A stretch of 64,000 bases of DNA from Diplonema papillatum (taxonomy: Eukaryota; Euglenozoa; Diplonemea; Diplonemida; Diplonemidae): NCBI GenBank assembly GCA_030068145.1, contig JAPJBO010000002.1, positions 620,001 to 684,000 of the forward strand. The letters are read 5' to 3'. A program made the translations under genes and the position numbers. Below the pieces are notes generated by a model. It searched no databases, was not told the origin of the DNA, and saw only the letters and a list, made by a program, of their open reading frames with translations. Positions 52,185 to 63,459 of this stretch are shown in pieces. The number at the start of each line of letters is the position of its first letter. The stretch's first letter is position 1.

Positions 52185-52367
52185 GAGATCCTGGAGGTTT
52201 CCCTTTTACGAAACGATCTACTCGCACGAGTTGGATTATTCGGACATGGATTAGCAATGGAGTTACCATTGTTATCCAACTGGGCCACTGTTAATCCATT
52301 TACTCTGAGACTTGCATGGCTTAATCCTTGAAACAAGCATATGACTACTGGCAGGATCAACCAGGTT
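52185..52367 (-). rRNA. SSU rRNA 5'-end fragment (diverged)
   Basis: In minus sense it begins AACCTGGTTGATCCTGCCAG, then TAGTCATATGCTTGT, the universal start of eukaryotic SSU rRNA. ATTAAGCCATGCAAGTCT and, later, TTGGATAACAATGGTAAC and GCTAATCCATG follow in the correct order. The part between is much shorter than in a normal 18S molecule, and nothing follows beyond about position 180. It is either a decayed rDNA insertion or part of a very divergent rRNA. Confidence 0.75.
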
Positions 52368-53211
52368 TCTTGTCACTCAAACCAGACTGGACCGAGGAAA
52401 ATCTGACGAATCAGAGATTCTCCGATACCGGGCGACGAGCCAGCATGTGCTTGTGGCCAGGCAGCAGCGCACTCATTGCGGGCACCAAGATGCAGGAACA
52501 GACAGGGAGAAAGCGCCGCAAGCTGCGGATGGTATCACATACCGATACGTAGTACCACCACGTAGTACCACAGGGTACTACAGGGTACTCTGTAGGTAGT
52601 ATGTAGGTAGTATGTATACCACCATACTACGAATGTGTGTGTACTACCACAATACCATGCTGCTGAGGACCTCGGGATGAGTACTCGTCCACTCCGAGGT
52701 CGGGTCTACACCCACCTCAGCATGCTCCTGATGAGCTCAACCTGAGCCCGAACCTAAACCCACGGACGCCACGCCTGCGTCGTCCGAATTTGTCGACTTT
52801 CCTCACCCACGTCGGCTAGAGGCTCTAGCCTAGAGTCTGTGCGCACACGTTTGGTCCGTAGGAATAATAGCTCGTAGCGACCTCTCAGGGGTTGAAGATC
52901 CTGCCTCTGAACAACACCTGTCCTCAGACAAGTCAGAAATGGCCAGGCTTTCTCTACACGACCCATGGATGTAAACAAAACACTTAACACAATACATGTG
53001 GCAAGGCATATGCTTTCACAGTGTTCACCTGTGTGTACAGTTAACAAAACATGCGATAACATGTTATGGCACATGTGTATCAACACGACAGGTGAAAGTA
53101 ACGAGTGGGTCGTGTACATAGCCATACTGGTGGGGTGGGGTACGATATCGCGTGCTGTGGAGTGATATGAGCTCAACGCCGTGTCTTGAATGCGCCATGT
53201 TTCGGTCGGGG
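52368..53211. other. Stretch beside the SSU fragment
   Basis: The first 45 bp match a diverged segment at 46215-46305 (frame QDQPGFLSLKPDW on plus). Farther on are GTAGTA/CACCA words (52545-52660) and a GACCTCGG...CCGAGGTC inverted pair near 52670-52705. No gene is recognised. Confidence 0.45.
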
Positions 53212-53420
53212 GGGTGTTTGCAAGAACGTGCTTGGAATGGATCTGCGCTCAACACTGCACTGGTCCCGTCTGCGCCGTGTTTCGGTCCTTTAAGCCACGG
53301 ACACACAAGGCGAACCATCGTCAGCGCGGAACCTGAGTGTCTGCAGACAGGACAGTGGTGTGAGTCGGGTTCGTCAGGCGGCTGTTCGTAGCTCGTCACA
53401 GCCAGGACCACCCGTGCTAC
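53212..53420 (+). repeat. Family G copy 3
   Basis: CAAGAACGTGCTTGGAATGG, GTCCTTTAAGCCACGGACA and GTCAGGCGGCTGTTCGTAGC. It is intermediate between the copies at 30.7 and 45.6 kb. Confidence 0.8.
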
Positions 53421-53424
53421 CAGA

Positions 53425-53651
53425 GGGGCGGGGGGTGGCCCCGGTAGGGGGGAGTCAATTGCAGGGTAAGGTCCCGGGAGGGAAAGTTCCTTAGGGATTC
53501 GGTCCAAGACGTTGCAAGAGAGCAAGCTGGTAAGTGCTTCAAAATCCAGCTGCGTGAAGCGTTTTGGCAACGTTCTTTGCAAATTCTTGGGGGCTGGGAT
53601 CAGAGGGCATGTCCCGAAGTCGTAATTGACACACCTTCCTGTCGCGTGCAC
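53425..53651 (-). CDS. Hypothetical protein fragment
   Basis: The frame starting MHATGRCVNYDFGTCPLI (CAT at 53649-53651) continues QRTLPKRFTQLDFEALTSLL and is protein-like for about 70 residues, before it enters a family G repeat. No domain is recognised. It could be an exon or a fragment of a mobile-element protein. Confidence 0.25.
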
Positions 53652-53947
53652 GCTGTGAACGCAGTGCGGGGCGTTTTGCGACGTTACCGACCGTTGATTG
53701 CTTGGAAGCTTTGCTCAGCAGTGATATCCTTAAGAATTGCTTGAGTGGGCGGAGGTGGAAGGTATCGTGGGGCGAAGAGCGAAAGCCAGCTATCTAGTGT
53801 AATGTTAAGTTGCCCTCCTTGGGGGGGTTTTTTTTTCTCTTTCTTGCGGGTGTTCGGCCAGTCTCTTTCCCCCTCTCCGCTCCATTTGTTTCGATCAGCG
53901 TTCTCAGATGCACGGTCAACCATTTCGTGGCGATGTCAGTCGCGGTG

Positions 53948-53985
53948 CTTTGTTCACCAACAGGGAACGTGAGCTGGGTTTAAAC
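53948..53985 (+). rRNA. LSU rRNA fragment
   Basis: CTTTGTTCACCAACAGGGA, then ACGTGAGCTGGGTTTAAACC, matches the conserved LSU segment near the peptidyl-transferase end of the molecule, with a small deletion. The flanks do not match LSU. Confidence 0.65.
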
Positions 53986-54099
53986 CGAGTTTTCTTTGTT
54001 TTCCCCCTACCGAGGGGTTCATCGTTGAATGGCGATCGAAGGAGGGAGATCGGTCAATCGAGTGATAGCACACGACTTCAAGTCGGTGCAAGCCCGCAA

Positions 54100-54202
54100 G
54101 AGCTTCTGCCCTATCAGCTTTTGACGGTAGTGTAGTGGACTACCGTGGCTGTAACGGGTAACGGGGAATTAGGGTTCGATTCCGGAGGGAGCCTGAGAAA
54201 CG
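54100..54202 (+). rRNA. SSU rRNA fragment (helix region after nt 280)
   Basis: CTGCCCTATCAGCTTTTGAC, GGTAACGGGGAATTAGGGTT, CGATTCCGGAGGGAGCCTGA and GAAACGG follow the SSU order. A two-base loss in the GGAGAGGGAG segment and the abrupt end afterwards indicate a pseudogene fragment. It lies 115 bp from an LSU piece, which is not the native arrangement. Confidence 0.78.
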
Positions 54203-54693
54203 GTTATCGCGGAGGCCGGCCGGTCCACTCCTATTTTTTGGAACTGCATCGAATTGCCTGCTGCTGTCTAACACAGCCCGCCAAAGCAAGCGAAGCGCGC
54301 CAACGTGGTGCTGGTACTTCCGAAAGCAGCTGAGGACGAAGTGCGAAACCCGGTCTCGAGAGCGAAGACGAAGAAGCGACGATCAAACCGTGGCAACTCC
54401 ACAGAAGACAACACGGCCATCGCCCAAGCGCCGTAGGGAAGCAACTATCGACGCGCAACCGATGAACCTGGACGGAGAGCGAAGCTCAACGCGACGATCA
54501 AGACGAGCGGAAGAGGCGGAAGCACGATGCACCACGTGCGAAGAGATATCCGCGACGCCAGTGATCAGAGTAGGCTATCACAGTCTATCAGGAATCTATC
54601 AGCAGCAAGTGGACCGGCTCAGGTCGGGGGGGTTTGCGTACGGTCTCTGGGGACGACACCTTCTTCACCCCTGCTGGGGGGGGAGGGGTCAAA

Positions 54694-55128
54694 AAAGACC
54701 GTTGAGCCCCCGAGTCAACAGACCGTTGAGCCCCCGAGTCAACAGACCGTTGAGCCCCCGAGCCAACAGACCGTTGAGCCCCCGAGTCAACAGACCGTTG
54801 AGCCCCCGAGTCAACAGACCGTTGAGCCCCCGAGTCAACAGACCGTTGAGCCCCCGAGTCAACAGACCGTTGAGCCCCCGAGTCAACAGACCGTTGAGCC
54901 CCCGAGTCAACAGACCGTTGAGCCCCCGAGTCAACAGACCGTTGAGCCCCCGAGTCAACAGACCGTTGAGCCCCCGAGTCAACAGACCGTTGAGCCCCCG
55001 AGTCAACAGACCGTTGAGCCCCCGAGTCAACAGACCGTTGAGCCCCCGAGTCAACAGACCGTTGAGCCCCCGAGTCAACAGACCGTTGAGCCCCCGAGTC
55101 AACAGACCGTTGAGCCCCCGAGTCAACA
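54694..55128. repeat. 24-bp minisatellite, about 18 copies
   Basis: Unit GACCGTTGAGCCCCCGAGTC then AACA, almost perfect, open in several frames (TVEPPSQQ, RPLSPRVN, LLTRGLNG). The frame RPLSPRVN is preceded by a basic stretch (PSPKRRREA), but it begins at GTG and shows no other sign of a gene, so I treat it as a repeat. Confidence 0.92.
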
Positions 55129-55344
55129 TGTTCCGGGTGCACAACCCATAAGCCGGGAATGCCCACGACTAGTACGCCGCCGCCGTGCTTTGAGCGGTAC
55201 GCTTGCGGCTATTCCGGGCGACATCCGGGAGTACAGCCTTCGAAAGCTTTTGAGCGCACCGGCGGAACTTTCCTGCTTCGGTAGAGTACGCTACCAACTA
55301 CTTACACTAAATTTAGTACCAAATAATGCATTTGAACACACACA

Positions 55345-55640
55345 CAAAAAATACTCGACGTAGCTGCTTTGACTCCGAATGGAAGGGAGGAGATGTTGAG
55401 GAAGAGGGGGAGATGCGCTGCGACCACATGTGATTTGTTCTTCGCTTACACCACCGTGTGTTGTTTTCACTGCAGGACTATTTTCCCTGCTGTGTGTGTC
55501 TTGTTGTGTAGGGGTAGACCCGCATCACGTCCGTTAAACTCGTGTTCGGTGGTCGCAGCACTTGGGATCCCTTCGGTTCTTTGTCCAGCAGCTTCGAGCA
55601 GGTCCTTCCAAGCTGGCGCTTACGTAAAAAAGAAAAGCGG
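55345..55640 (+). repeat. Family E dispersed copy
   Basis: Matches the 236-bp unit at 37 kb from GATTTGTTCTTCGCTTACACC to TTCCAAGCTGGCGCTTACG, with diverged bases between. Confidence 0.8.
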
Positions 55641-56029
55641 GCCTAGCACACCCGCGTTTGGGGTGTTGCGTTCTGGCTTCTGAGGCTGCAGTCCACCCTG
55701 CAGCGGAGAGCTGGGAGCTACACGACGTACAAGCAGGAGAGGCTAAGTAGAGGACGAAAGCAGAAGCACAACTCATCTTCGTATTCGAGAGGCGGACGGA
55801 AGAAAGAAAGAGAATAAGGAACCCCTCTCCCTCGCACGCCCCTCCCCTCCCAAAGACTTGGAACCGGTGATTGGGATGTTGATGCTGCTACCATGCAGGG
55901 TCAAAACCTTGTGTCTTTTTGGTAACAGGGGTGTAGACCCAAAAGAAAATGGCCACCCATTTTTTCTGCAAAAATTTGGGGGTTTTCAGAAAAAAGTGAC
56001 GTGGCTCTTACTATTTACGCACAGCCGGA

Positions 56030-56310
56030 AAAATCCTCGACGTAGCTGCTTCGACTCCGAATGGAAGGGGGGAAATATAGAGGTAAGGGGCAAATACAAT
56101 ACAAACACAATCTGATTCGTTCTTCGCTTACACCACCGTGTGTTGTTTTCTCCCTCAGGACTTTTGACCTGTTGTGTTTGTGTGATTTGTCGTGTAGGGG
56201 TAGACCCGCATGACCTCACGTCCGTTCAACACGTGGTTCGGTAGTTACAGCACTTTGGATCCCTTCTGTTCTTTGTCGGGCAGCATCGTCGAGCATTTCC
56301 TTTCAAGCTG
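56030..56310 (+). repeat. Family E dispersed copy
   Basis: Close match to the 37-kb unit over GGGGTAGACCCGCATGACC, ACGTGGTTCGGTAGTTACAG and CAGCATCGTCGAGCATTTCC. Confidence 0.85.
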
Positions 56311-56667
56311 GAACTCTGGAACAAATACTGCGGTGATTTTTGATGAAGTTGAGCAAAAATAAGAGCTCGTCACTCGCACAACCGCGGCTGCTACAAAACT
56401 AATGATGATGATGACGGGAAGAGAGAGTTGTTTTCGTTGAACCCCCAGAAGATTTCCAAAAAAAAATCTTGGGGACCGTCGGCCCCGCGGCAGCGTTTAC
56501 CAAAAAGACACAAGGTTTTGACCCTGCATGCTACATAGATGCAGAGCATATACGTATTTCGATGTGCACACGTGCGTACGGACACCACCAATACCTAAGT
56601 ATCCAGCATGTAGCACCACACGGTGGATGCTATGTATTCTTGAGGTGTTGATGCACCGCTAGAGGTC

Positions 56668-56838
56668 TCCATTAGGGAGCAATGCAACTACAAAGTGGGT
56701 ATTTGTAGCTGACGCTGACGCCCGCCACCAAACCCAGATCGTACCTGTGTTTCGTGTGGGCTGCAGCACATTTTACCTTCTTTAATTTCGCAACTGGCAG
56801 CCTCAAGTATTTCCTACGAAGCAGGTGCTTATACAAAA
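56668..56838 (+). repeat. Module C copy
   Basis: CAACTACAAAGTGGGT, ACGCCCGCCACCAAACCC and TATTTCCTACGAAGCAGGTG, as at 10.4 and 51.8 kb, with a shorter left end. Confidence 0.82.
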
Positions 56839-57304
56839 AGCAGGGGTGGGCAAGAGGAGATCCCTATTACTACTAGAGTTAGCATGGTGAAATGAGTCAA
56901 GCAGGAAAGCTACTGGTCTTTGAAATAGTATGCCAACAAAACCTTCAGCTTCATCAGAAACACCGTGCCGTATTTTGGCCGGCCACATTTTAAGAGTGAA
57001 AGCTCGCTGCAAGGCCAAGCTTGTGAGGTTCCACGTGTCCAGATCACGAGGGTACAAGTCGAAACGACTAGTCGTTGCCGAAGATGTTTGCACCAAAATT
57101 GGAAGCGGCTCTGCTGTATATACAAGTATGACATTGACTAGGCTTTGCTTTGTGTTCGGTTTGCTGCTCCTGCTACCGCGGGAGAAGCCCCTATGAATGA
57201 ATTAAGAACTTGCCTACTATGATCTACTCACACAACGCGACGTGGGTTTTCCATCCAACCTCGGAAGCTTGAAAATATGCAAGGACAATTTTGTCCTTGT
57301 TCCA

Positions 57305-57470
57305 CGGTGGCGTCCAGCCTCAGAAGTCGGGGGCTAAAGCTGGAGTCAAAAACAGCCGGTGTTCACACCCGCTTTTCGGGTGTGGATTCACGCTCGCTTT
57401 GGTTGTAGACGCTTTTCGGGTGTGACTCGGGCACACCCTCTTTAACTTCAACTTTTGGCCCTGGACTTCA
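57305..57470. mobile_element. MITE related to 12785-12892
   Basis: Left GTGGCGTCCAGCCTCAGAAG, right CTTTAACTTCAACTTTTGGC then CCTGGACTTCAC. The inner part contains twice GCTTTTCGGGTGTG. The inverted ends are less well conserved than in the 12.8-kb copy. Confidence 0.65.
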
Positions 57471-58438
57471 CGTGCAGCACGTGCAGCAGGTCATCTCGAC
57501 CCCCCCCTTCAGCGTATGAATATAAGCTGACCCGTGTACGATTACTCCACCCGCATGCGAAAGACTTCGGCGACAGAGCCCTGGCTCTGGTGTTAAGAAA
57601 GGAAAAGAGAAAAGAATGGTTTACATACGGAATGGGACGCGATGAGATGAGAAGAAGGGGAAAAGAAAAAATGGTAAAGCAATGAACAATGACGGATCTC
57701 CATAACGAAGTAACGTAACCCTGACTGGAAAGAAAAAGAGCACATACCAGAAGGTGCCGACAAGGGCGTGTCCGGTATGGCCAGTTCTTGGTATCATTTT
57801 GCAACCGAGCTGCTCTGCCCCCTCAAAGAGGTATCTTTAAGGACGCGTCCTATGTCGCGGCGCTCGGCCGCTTGTCGAAAAAAGATTACTCACCACATTT
57901 CTTCAGTCAGACGCATCCTGACTGTATAGCGTTTCTTTAAGGGTTTCCTTTGACTTGTCTCCAGAAATGGTCAGAGCAACGTCAGGCCAAAAATTTGACT
58001 CCGAACAACGCAAGCAAACCGGGCGTGGTTCGCGCGCACTCCCAAGGTCTATTTCCGGGTTTGGCAAAGGCTCCTCCCGCGGCACGCTACCACTAGCTTC
58101 TTTTTGCGGCCAGGAGCTCCCCAGGGAGAAGCTACCGTCCGCGAAAGAAGGCAAAGCGAAGCTATTGGATACACTGCCCTGACCAAGGTCAATCTTTTTT
58201 TGCTTGCTGCTTTTACTTCTGAGTCAGTTTGACCCCTGAGCCGGGAGGCTAGTCCATTGCACTCCGCACTGCGAAGAAATGGAAGGACTCACACGCATTG
58301 GCCTCCACGAGCAACGTGTCGTAACGGCTGTTGCGAGACCGCAGGGGGTCGACAGATGGTGTAGTTGCGAAATGATCCAGTTCGTCAATCGGATGCTGGC
58401 GGTCTGGGACCTCTGCCGATCAGGCCTGGCCTTTCGGG
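57471..58438. other. Gene-free stretch
   Basis: No repeat or gene is recognised. The open frames are short and lack domains. Confidence 0.4.
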
Positions 58439-58439
58439 T

Positions 58440-58896
58440 CACCACACATACACACACACACACACACAGAATGCTTGGCGACAAGTGATTCGCGCCACTT
58501 CCCCGTGCCAGCGAGTCTCGGAACAGGACTCAAAACGGTAACCCAGGTGGCGACCAGGACGGGTGCTTGCACCAGGAGTTTGGAACCAAGCTCATTGCAC
58601 AGAGAGAGCTTGCCTCATCCTCGGTGAGATGCGCCGCCTGTGTAAAGACACTCAGCTGTTGCACGGGGCCGAAACCCCCGTGCAGCTAACTCCGCAAGAT
58701 GAAAACAGAAGTCTTGAGCCGAGTGCCGGATGGAGAAGCTGACAGCCCCGGACACTCTATCCGTCCCCCAAAGGATCCCCGACCCTTCGGAGAGGAGTCA
58801 CAGGACCCAAAAGCAGCGACACAAACTCAAAGCCGACTGAAAGTGACAAGTGGGCTATACTTCGCTTCAGACGTTACCACTCAAGGCCCTGAACTT

Positions 58897-58897
<1 letters not shown>
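58440..58897. repeat. Family F, copy 2
   Basis: Inverse of 8690-9003 in two blocks (58461-58590 and 58770-58897) with about 180 bp extra between. CA tracts border both ends. Confidence 0.8.

Positions 58898-58979
<82 letters not shown>
58898..58979. repeat. CA microsatellite
   Basis: About 41 uninterrupted CA units. Confidence 0.99.
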
Positions 58980-58982
<3 letters not shown>

Positions 58983-59204
58983 GCGCGTCGCAATTGTCAC
59001 TAGCGTCACAGCAATGGGCGGAGGGCATCACGTGCCGAGCCGAGCTCGCCCCGCAAACGGAAGTGGTGTTGCGGGCGATGAGCCAACGGAGCCCCGACTC
59101 GAACGCCACAGCGGCCTCGAACCCGTTTGTTAAGGCGCATGAGCAGTGGGCGGGGTGCGAGATACTACGAGGCGGCCTGGAAGGAGGCAGCAGAGTGGAG
59201 GGAG

Positions 59205-59432
59205 AGAAGAGCTGGCGCACGGCCAACAGTGAAGCGAACAGCGAATAAGAAAGCGAAGTGTTCCAAACACGACGCGGCTCGCTGCTCCGTGTGCACAAGA
59301 AGGCGCCTCCCCCCGGATACATGTTGCAGCCAGCAGCACACGGGACACGAAGCGGGGAGTCATTGTCAAACAAAGCTACAAACAGCGCGTGGTCATCACG
59401 AGCAGCAAGAAGGAGCGTCAGCTGTGACGTGA
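59205..59432 (+). CDS. Cys/His-motif protein fragment, copy 3
   Basis: The frame contains C-x2-H-x4-C-x2-C-x9-C-C-x3-H (KAKCSKHDAARCSVCTRRR, then PDTCCSQQH) and ends EGASAVT-stop at 59432. Spacing and ending match the two minus-strand copies at 305-541 and 61743-61946, although other residues differ. The start is not defined; the same frame is open upstream to about 59127. Confidence 0.33.
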   Translation, partial: RRAGARPTVKRTANKKAKCSKHDAARCSVCTRRRLPPDTCCSQQHTGHEAGSHCQTKLQTARGHHEQQEGASAVT

Positions 59433-59487
59433 GGAAGCCAACGGCCTGGGCCATACTCCGCAACAGGGGTTACCCATACATGAATTC

Positions 59488-59735
<248 letters not shown>

Positions 59736-59814
59736 CAACCGCGCAGAGCAGAGCTGAAATCTTGCTCAAACGGGCTGAGAAACCGTGATGCTCCTCGCAA
59801 TTATTGGCGTTTAT

Positions 59815-59865
59815 TGTGGTTTAGAGGTTCGGTGTTTTAGGGTCTCCGGTTGACCATTGAGGCTG
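59815..59865 (+). repeat. Module D relative
   Basis: GTGGTTTAGAGGTTCGGTGT, then TTTAGGGTCTCCGGTTGACC; nearest to the form at 47145. Confidence 0.65.
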
Positions 59866-60780
59866 GGAGGCTGGGAGGCGGGTGGTATGAGGGATGCAGG
59901 CACGATTACACGCTTTAACTACCGGCTAGCCAAGTTTGTAAGTATGTTTTTCTTCGTGGCCTCCTGGACCCCCCCGCCCGTGTTCATAAGGTGTTGTCGC
60001 TGTCGCAACAGGCTCCGCAAGCAGGTTGCGGTGTGTTTGACCCGCGTTGAAGGCAATTCCACTGCCGAATAGTACGGGTCGGAAACACGCAAAAGCCAAC
60101 GGTGTACGTCACAGAGGCGGGTGAGGCGAGGTCGAAGAAACTTCCGCAGTACAGACCCGCAGTGAGGTCCTGTTGACCGTCTTTAAGGTATTATTTGACC
60201 AGACTCCAGGGTCATAGCCTTAAACGAAACGGTGCCTTGAACACGGAGGGGTAGTTGTTATTGGTGCTGGTTTTGAGGGATAAGAAAGGGGTAAGAAATA
60301 TTTTTGCGGTGGCTTCCGCTGGTCTGGTAATTTGGGCTACCTCCGTTCTTCGACACTCGTTCTCTACTAGCTGTACGTACTATTTCACGCTTTTACTCTC
60401 TTTGGCTAGCCAAAAAAGACTCCTGCGGCCGACACCACGAACACATTCGCAATGAATGTGGCCCTTGAACACGGAGGGGGGGGGGGGGGGGGGGCCTAGG
60501 CAGCTGCACTCACCTCGGGCTTGCGGAGGATGGGACTGCTTATTATTATATTCTGGTTCATTTACGTCTCTTATTTAGGATGGATTTATATTTCTTTTGG
60601 ATTGTGTTGGTTGTAGCCGTCTTTTGAAAGCTCTTGTGCAGCTGAAGCTTCTGCCTTTGCCTGGGACGGGGACACACAGTCTCCTGATGGCAATGGTAGA
60701 AGACCCCTTCGGCAGAACTATTCGGGAGTCGAAGCAGTGTTGGCAAAGCTCAACTCACCACTTCACTCGCAACCCGGCTA
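59866..60780. other. Gene-free stretch with a G run
   Basis: A run of about 17 G at 60478-60494, preceded by GAACACGGAGGGG, which also occurs near 60240. No gene is recognised. Confidence 0.45.
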
Positions 60781-60793
60781 TGCATCACAGGCT

Positions 60794-60865
60794 GTCCACC
60801 TGCTGATTCGACAACAGAGGGAATAAAATGTCTCCCTCCCTCTGTTGTTGAAACAGCAGGTGGAC
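60794..60865. other. Strong 29-bp hairpin
   Basis: The left arm 60794-60822 (GTCCACCTGCTGATTCGACA and on) pairs with the right arm 60837-60865 at 27 of 29 positions, with a 14-base loop. It could be a small-RNA precursor-like structure or a palindromic mobile element. Confidence 0.75.
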
Positions 60866-60899
60866 CTGAGACGTTTTATACGCACCCCACGAACAGAAG

Positions 60900-61300
60900 G
60901 AGTGGCGAAAGTGCTGTGCAGTTCGATGACTTTGGGCGGCATTTATCAGATGTGACGCGGGACAGTCCCAGGACGACAAACGCAGTCCACAAGCATCGGC
61001 GCGTGCAAACTGGTGGAGCGGGGGGGTAGTTTTTTGCGGCGCTATTTGTGTGTCACTAGTCCCAGTATGACAATAACAAAACGCAAAGGCAGAAGCAAGT
61101 GGCGTTATTCGGGTGCAGTTTGTCAGAGGACGAAGCGGGACTGTCCCACGACGACAATTTCAAAACGCGCCGTCAACAAACGCAGCGGTGAAGTGCCTTC
61201 GTTGTTTATTGTGTCTGTCATTTATCTGGCCGGGACAGTCCCAGAAAGGCGATACCCAGCGCAGAAGCAGTGGCGGATGCTCTCCGGGAGCTGAAGACTT
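60900..61300. repeat. Diverged repeats around GGGACAGTCCC
   Basis: Three units contain GTGGCG, a GGGACAGTCCC or GGGACTGTCCC palindrome and ACGACAA words at about 60957, 61128 and 61230. Confidence 0.5.
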
Positions 61301-61742
61301 TCTTGCGTGTCGGATTATCTGAAGCTGGCGAGCGTCAGAACGGCATCAATGAATGCGTAGGGGAGAGGCGAAAAGCATGGGGTGCTGCGCCTCGAGTGTC
61401 GTGATGCTCTTTGCTTGGACCACTGGGTCCGAAAACAAGCGTCTGCGATCAAACGGATGGTGCACAATGAAGTGCGATCATCTGGACTTCTAACTGACAA
61501 TTTCCCACATCGGATACTCGTGAGGCTCGCCCTCTTCTAAAGAACGAGACCTTTCGTAGAAGAAGATCCCCGACAAGCGGACTCCCCTTCGGACACCTCT
61601 CCAGTAAAACGGAGTCGCGCTGCGCTGCATGGCCTCGCTGCATAGCTTGAAAGATATTCACCTCTTCTTTTCAGTGCGGGTGGTATGGACCCGTTTTATG
61701 TGGTGCCTTCCTGTGCGAGAGGCGTCCACGCTTCCCTCTGTT

Positions 61743-61946
61743 TCAAGTAACCGCGGATGCTCCCGCGGGTTGCGAGGAGGGGTCCGCGTTCAACTGGGGG
61801 TGGTGCTCTGTGCAGCACTTCACGATCCCTTCGTTGTCTGCTTGACAATCGCCGCAGCGCTGTAGTTTGTGGGCCGTGCAGTATTGCATCCGCGGCCGCA
61901 GGCCGTCCCCTTCACGACGGTGCTGTCTGCACCGACAACAGGTCTC
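61743..61946 (-). CDS. Cys/His-motif protein fragment, copy 2
   Basis: The frame reads ETCCRCRQHRREGDGLRPRM, then QYCTAHKLQRCGDCQADNEG and IVKCCTEHHPQ, ending GASAVT-stop. It corresponds residue by residue to copy 1 at 305-541. No in-frame ATG is present: a TGA lies about ten codons upstream, so this is either an internal or terminal exon or a pseudogene. Confidence 0.4.
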   Translation of the reverse strand, partial: ETCCRCRQHRREGDGLRPRMQYCTAHKLQRCGDCQADNEGIVKCCTEHHPQLNADPSSQPAGASAVT

Positions 61947-61979
61947 TGCCGGTAGGCGCGTCCTTGCACATCATCAGGC

Positions 61980-62110
61980 GGTGCGGGTGTGTGTGGGTTG
62001 ATGCGATCGATTTCTTGATCGGTGACACGAGACGGGTAGCAGAAGATCACTAGGTAGCAAGTGGCTGTGAACGTTTAATCACGTCAGGCGGACAAGGACG
62101 AATGTCCTGC
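61980..62110. repeat. Relative of the LSU-containing block at 15280-15380
   Basis: CTTGATCGGTGACACGAGAC, GGGTAGCAGAA, TTTAATCACGTCAGGC and CAAGGAC follow the order of the 15-kb block, with more changes in the rRNA-like part. Confidence 0.5.
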
Positions 62111-62869
62111 TAGACCAAGCTTCTCGTTGGAAGGCGTTTGTGGGAAGATCGGTGTGTGTGTGTGTGTGTGTGAAAATACGAATCACGAAATAGCGTTGTC
62201 CTGCCTGACTGACAGAGCCAACTTTGCGTAGTAGTTGTTGCATGAACGGTTGACTGCTGCTCTGTTGTGCGGTTTTAGCCTGCCACAGTCGTTTTCAGTT
62301 ATCAAGGATCAGCTACCCCCGTTTGCAGCGGTCAAGAAGTACACTTCTTGGAGTCTGGCTTCGAGAACTTCGGCATCGCGCCGGCTTCGCACTCCGGCTT
62401 CGCACCCCACCGGGGTCGTCCTTTAAGATCTTCGGCTGCAGCGCCGGGGCCGGCGGCGAGGAAGTCGGCTTCTTCGCGCTCTGCGACCGCCGCACCATCG
62501 ACGGGTGCCGCCGCGTGTCCCTCCCCGACCGGGCCATGATCGCGCCGAACGACGCGGCGCCGACTGCGCCAAGGTGCCCGACGCCTGCGCCGCCATCGGC
62601 AGCGTGCGGCTGCTCAGCGAGTTGCTCGCGCTGAGGCCAGACGCCTCCACCCCACTCGGCGCGGACGACTGCTGGTGGTGCTGTGGTGCTGTGGTGCTGT
62701 GGTGCTGTGGTGCTGGCGGCTGCAGCCCGAAAGGTCCCCTTCCTGCTTCCTTCGTCTTTGAGCAAATTTTACTCCTCACCGGTCGGACTGGCGTTCAGCC
62801 TCTGAGGTGCAGGCATCGCCTGGCCCAAGTCCCAGTGTGTTACCCGCGAACCGGCAACCATTTGCACTC

Positions 62870-63330
62870 CTAAACTCCGTCGGTGCAGGTGGACGTCGTG
62901 GAAGGGTGGCGCTTGAGCTTCGTCTTCTTCACAACCTTCTTGGCCTTCTTGGAGCCCGGCTTAGAGAACTTCGGCTTCGCGCCTCCGGGCTTCGTGCCCG
63001 GATCGTCCTTCTTCTTGCTCTTGGCGGTGCTGTTGAGGATGCTGTTGCTGTTGTTGGCCGCACGACGAGCCCGAAGGCCGGCGGCGGCGCCGCCGGCGCG
63101 GCGCCGCCGGCGCGGCGTGGGCAATGCTGGCCGAGCGGCCGGGCGCCCGGCTGTTCGTGGCTGTACGTGGAGCAGCTGTTCGCGCCGCGGTCGTCGTAAG
63201 AGTTGCGCTCGAGTGTCGTCTATTTGCCCGCGGCCATCTTCGCCTACGTGGAAGTCCGCTTCTTCCGGCTTCCAGAACTTCGGGGCCGACCAATGCGCCC
63301 TGGCCGGTGCTGTTGAGAAAGGTCATCTTC
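62870..63330 (-). CDS. Lysine-rich tandem-unit protein, copy B
   Basis: An uninterrupted frame of about 153 codons without ATG runs from APARAHWSAPKFWKPEEADF through DTRAQLLRRPRREQLL and an Arg/Ala-rich part to a basic tail (AKSKKKDDPGTKPGG, KPKFSKPGSKKAKK, VVKKTKLKRHPSTTSTC) and TAG. Comparing the last 30 codons with copy C, seven of eight differences fall at synonymous third positions in this frame, which supports real coding. The GC-rich middle may instead be an intron. Histone-H1-like tails have similar composition; identity is unknown. Confidence 0.42.
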
Positions 63331-63459
63331 CTGCTTCCTTCGTCGTTGAGCAAAATTTTGCTCCTTGCTGGTCGGGACTGGCGTCCAGCCTTCAAAGTGC
63401 AGGCATCGCCTGGCCCAAGTCCCAGCGTGTAACCCACGAACCGGCAGCCACTTGCACTT

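Noticed and set aside
54390..55363. Gene encoding TVEPPSQQ or RPLSPRVN repeats
   Set aside because: The array is open in several frames, the frame starts at GTG, and no conserved flanking domain is visible. Kept only as a repeat.
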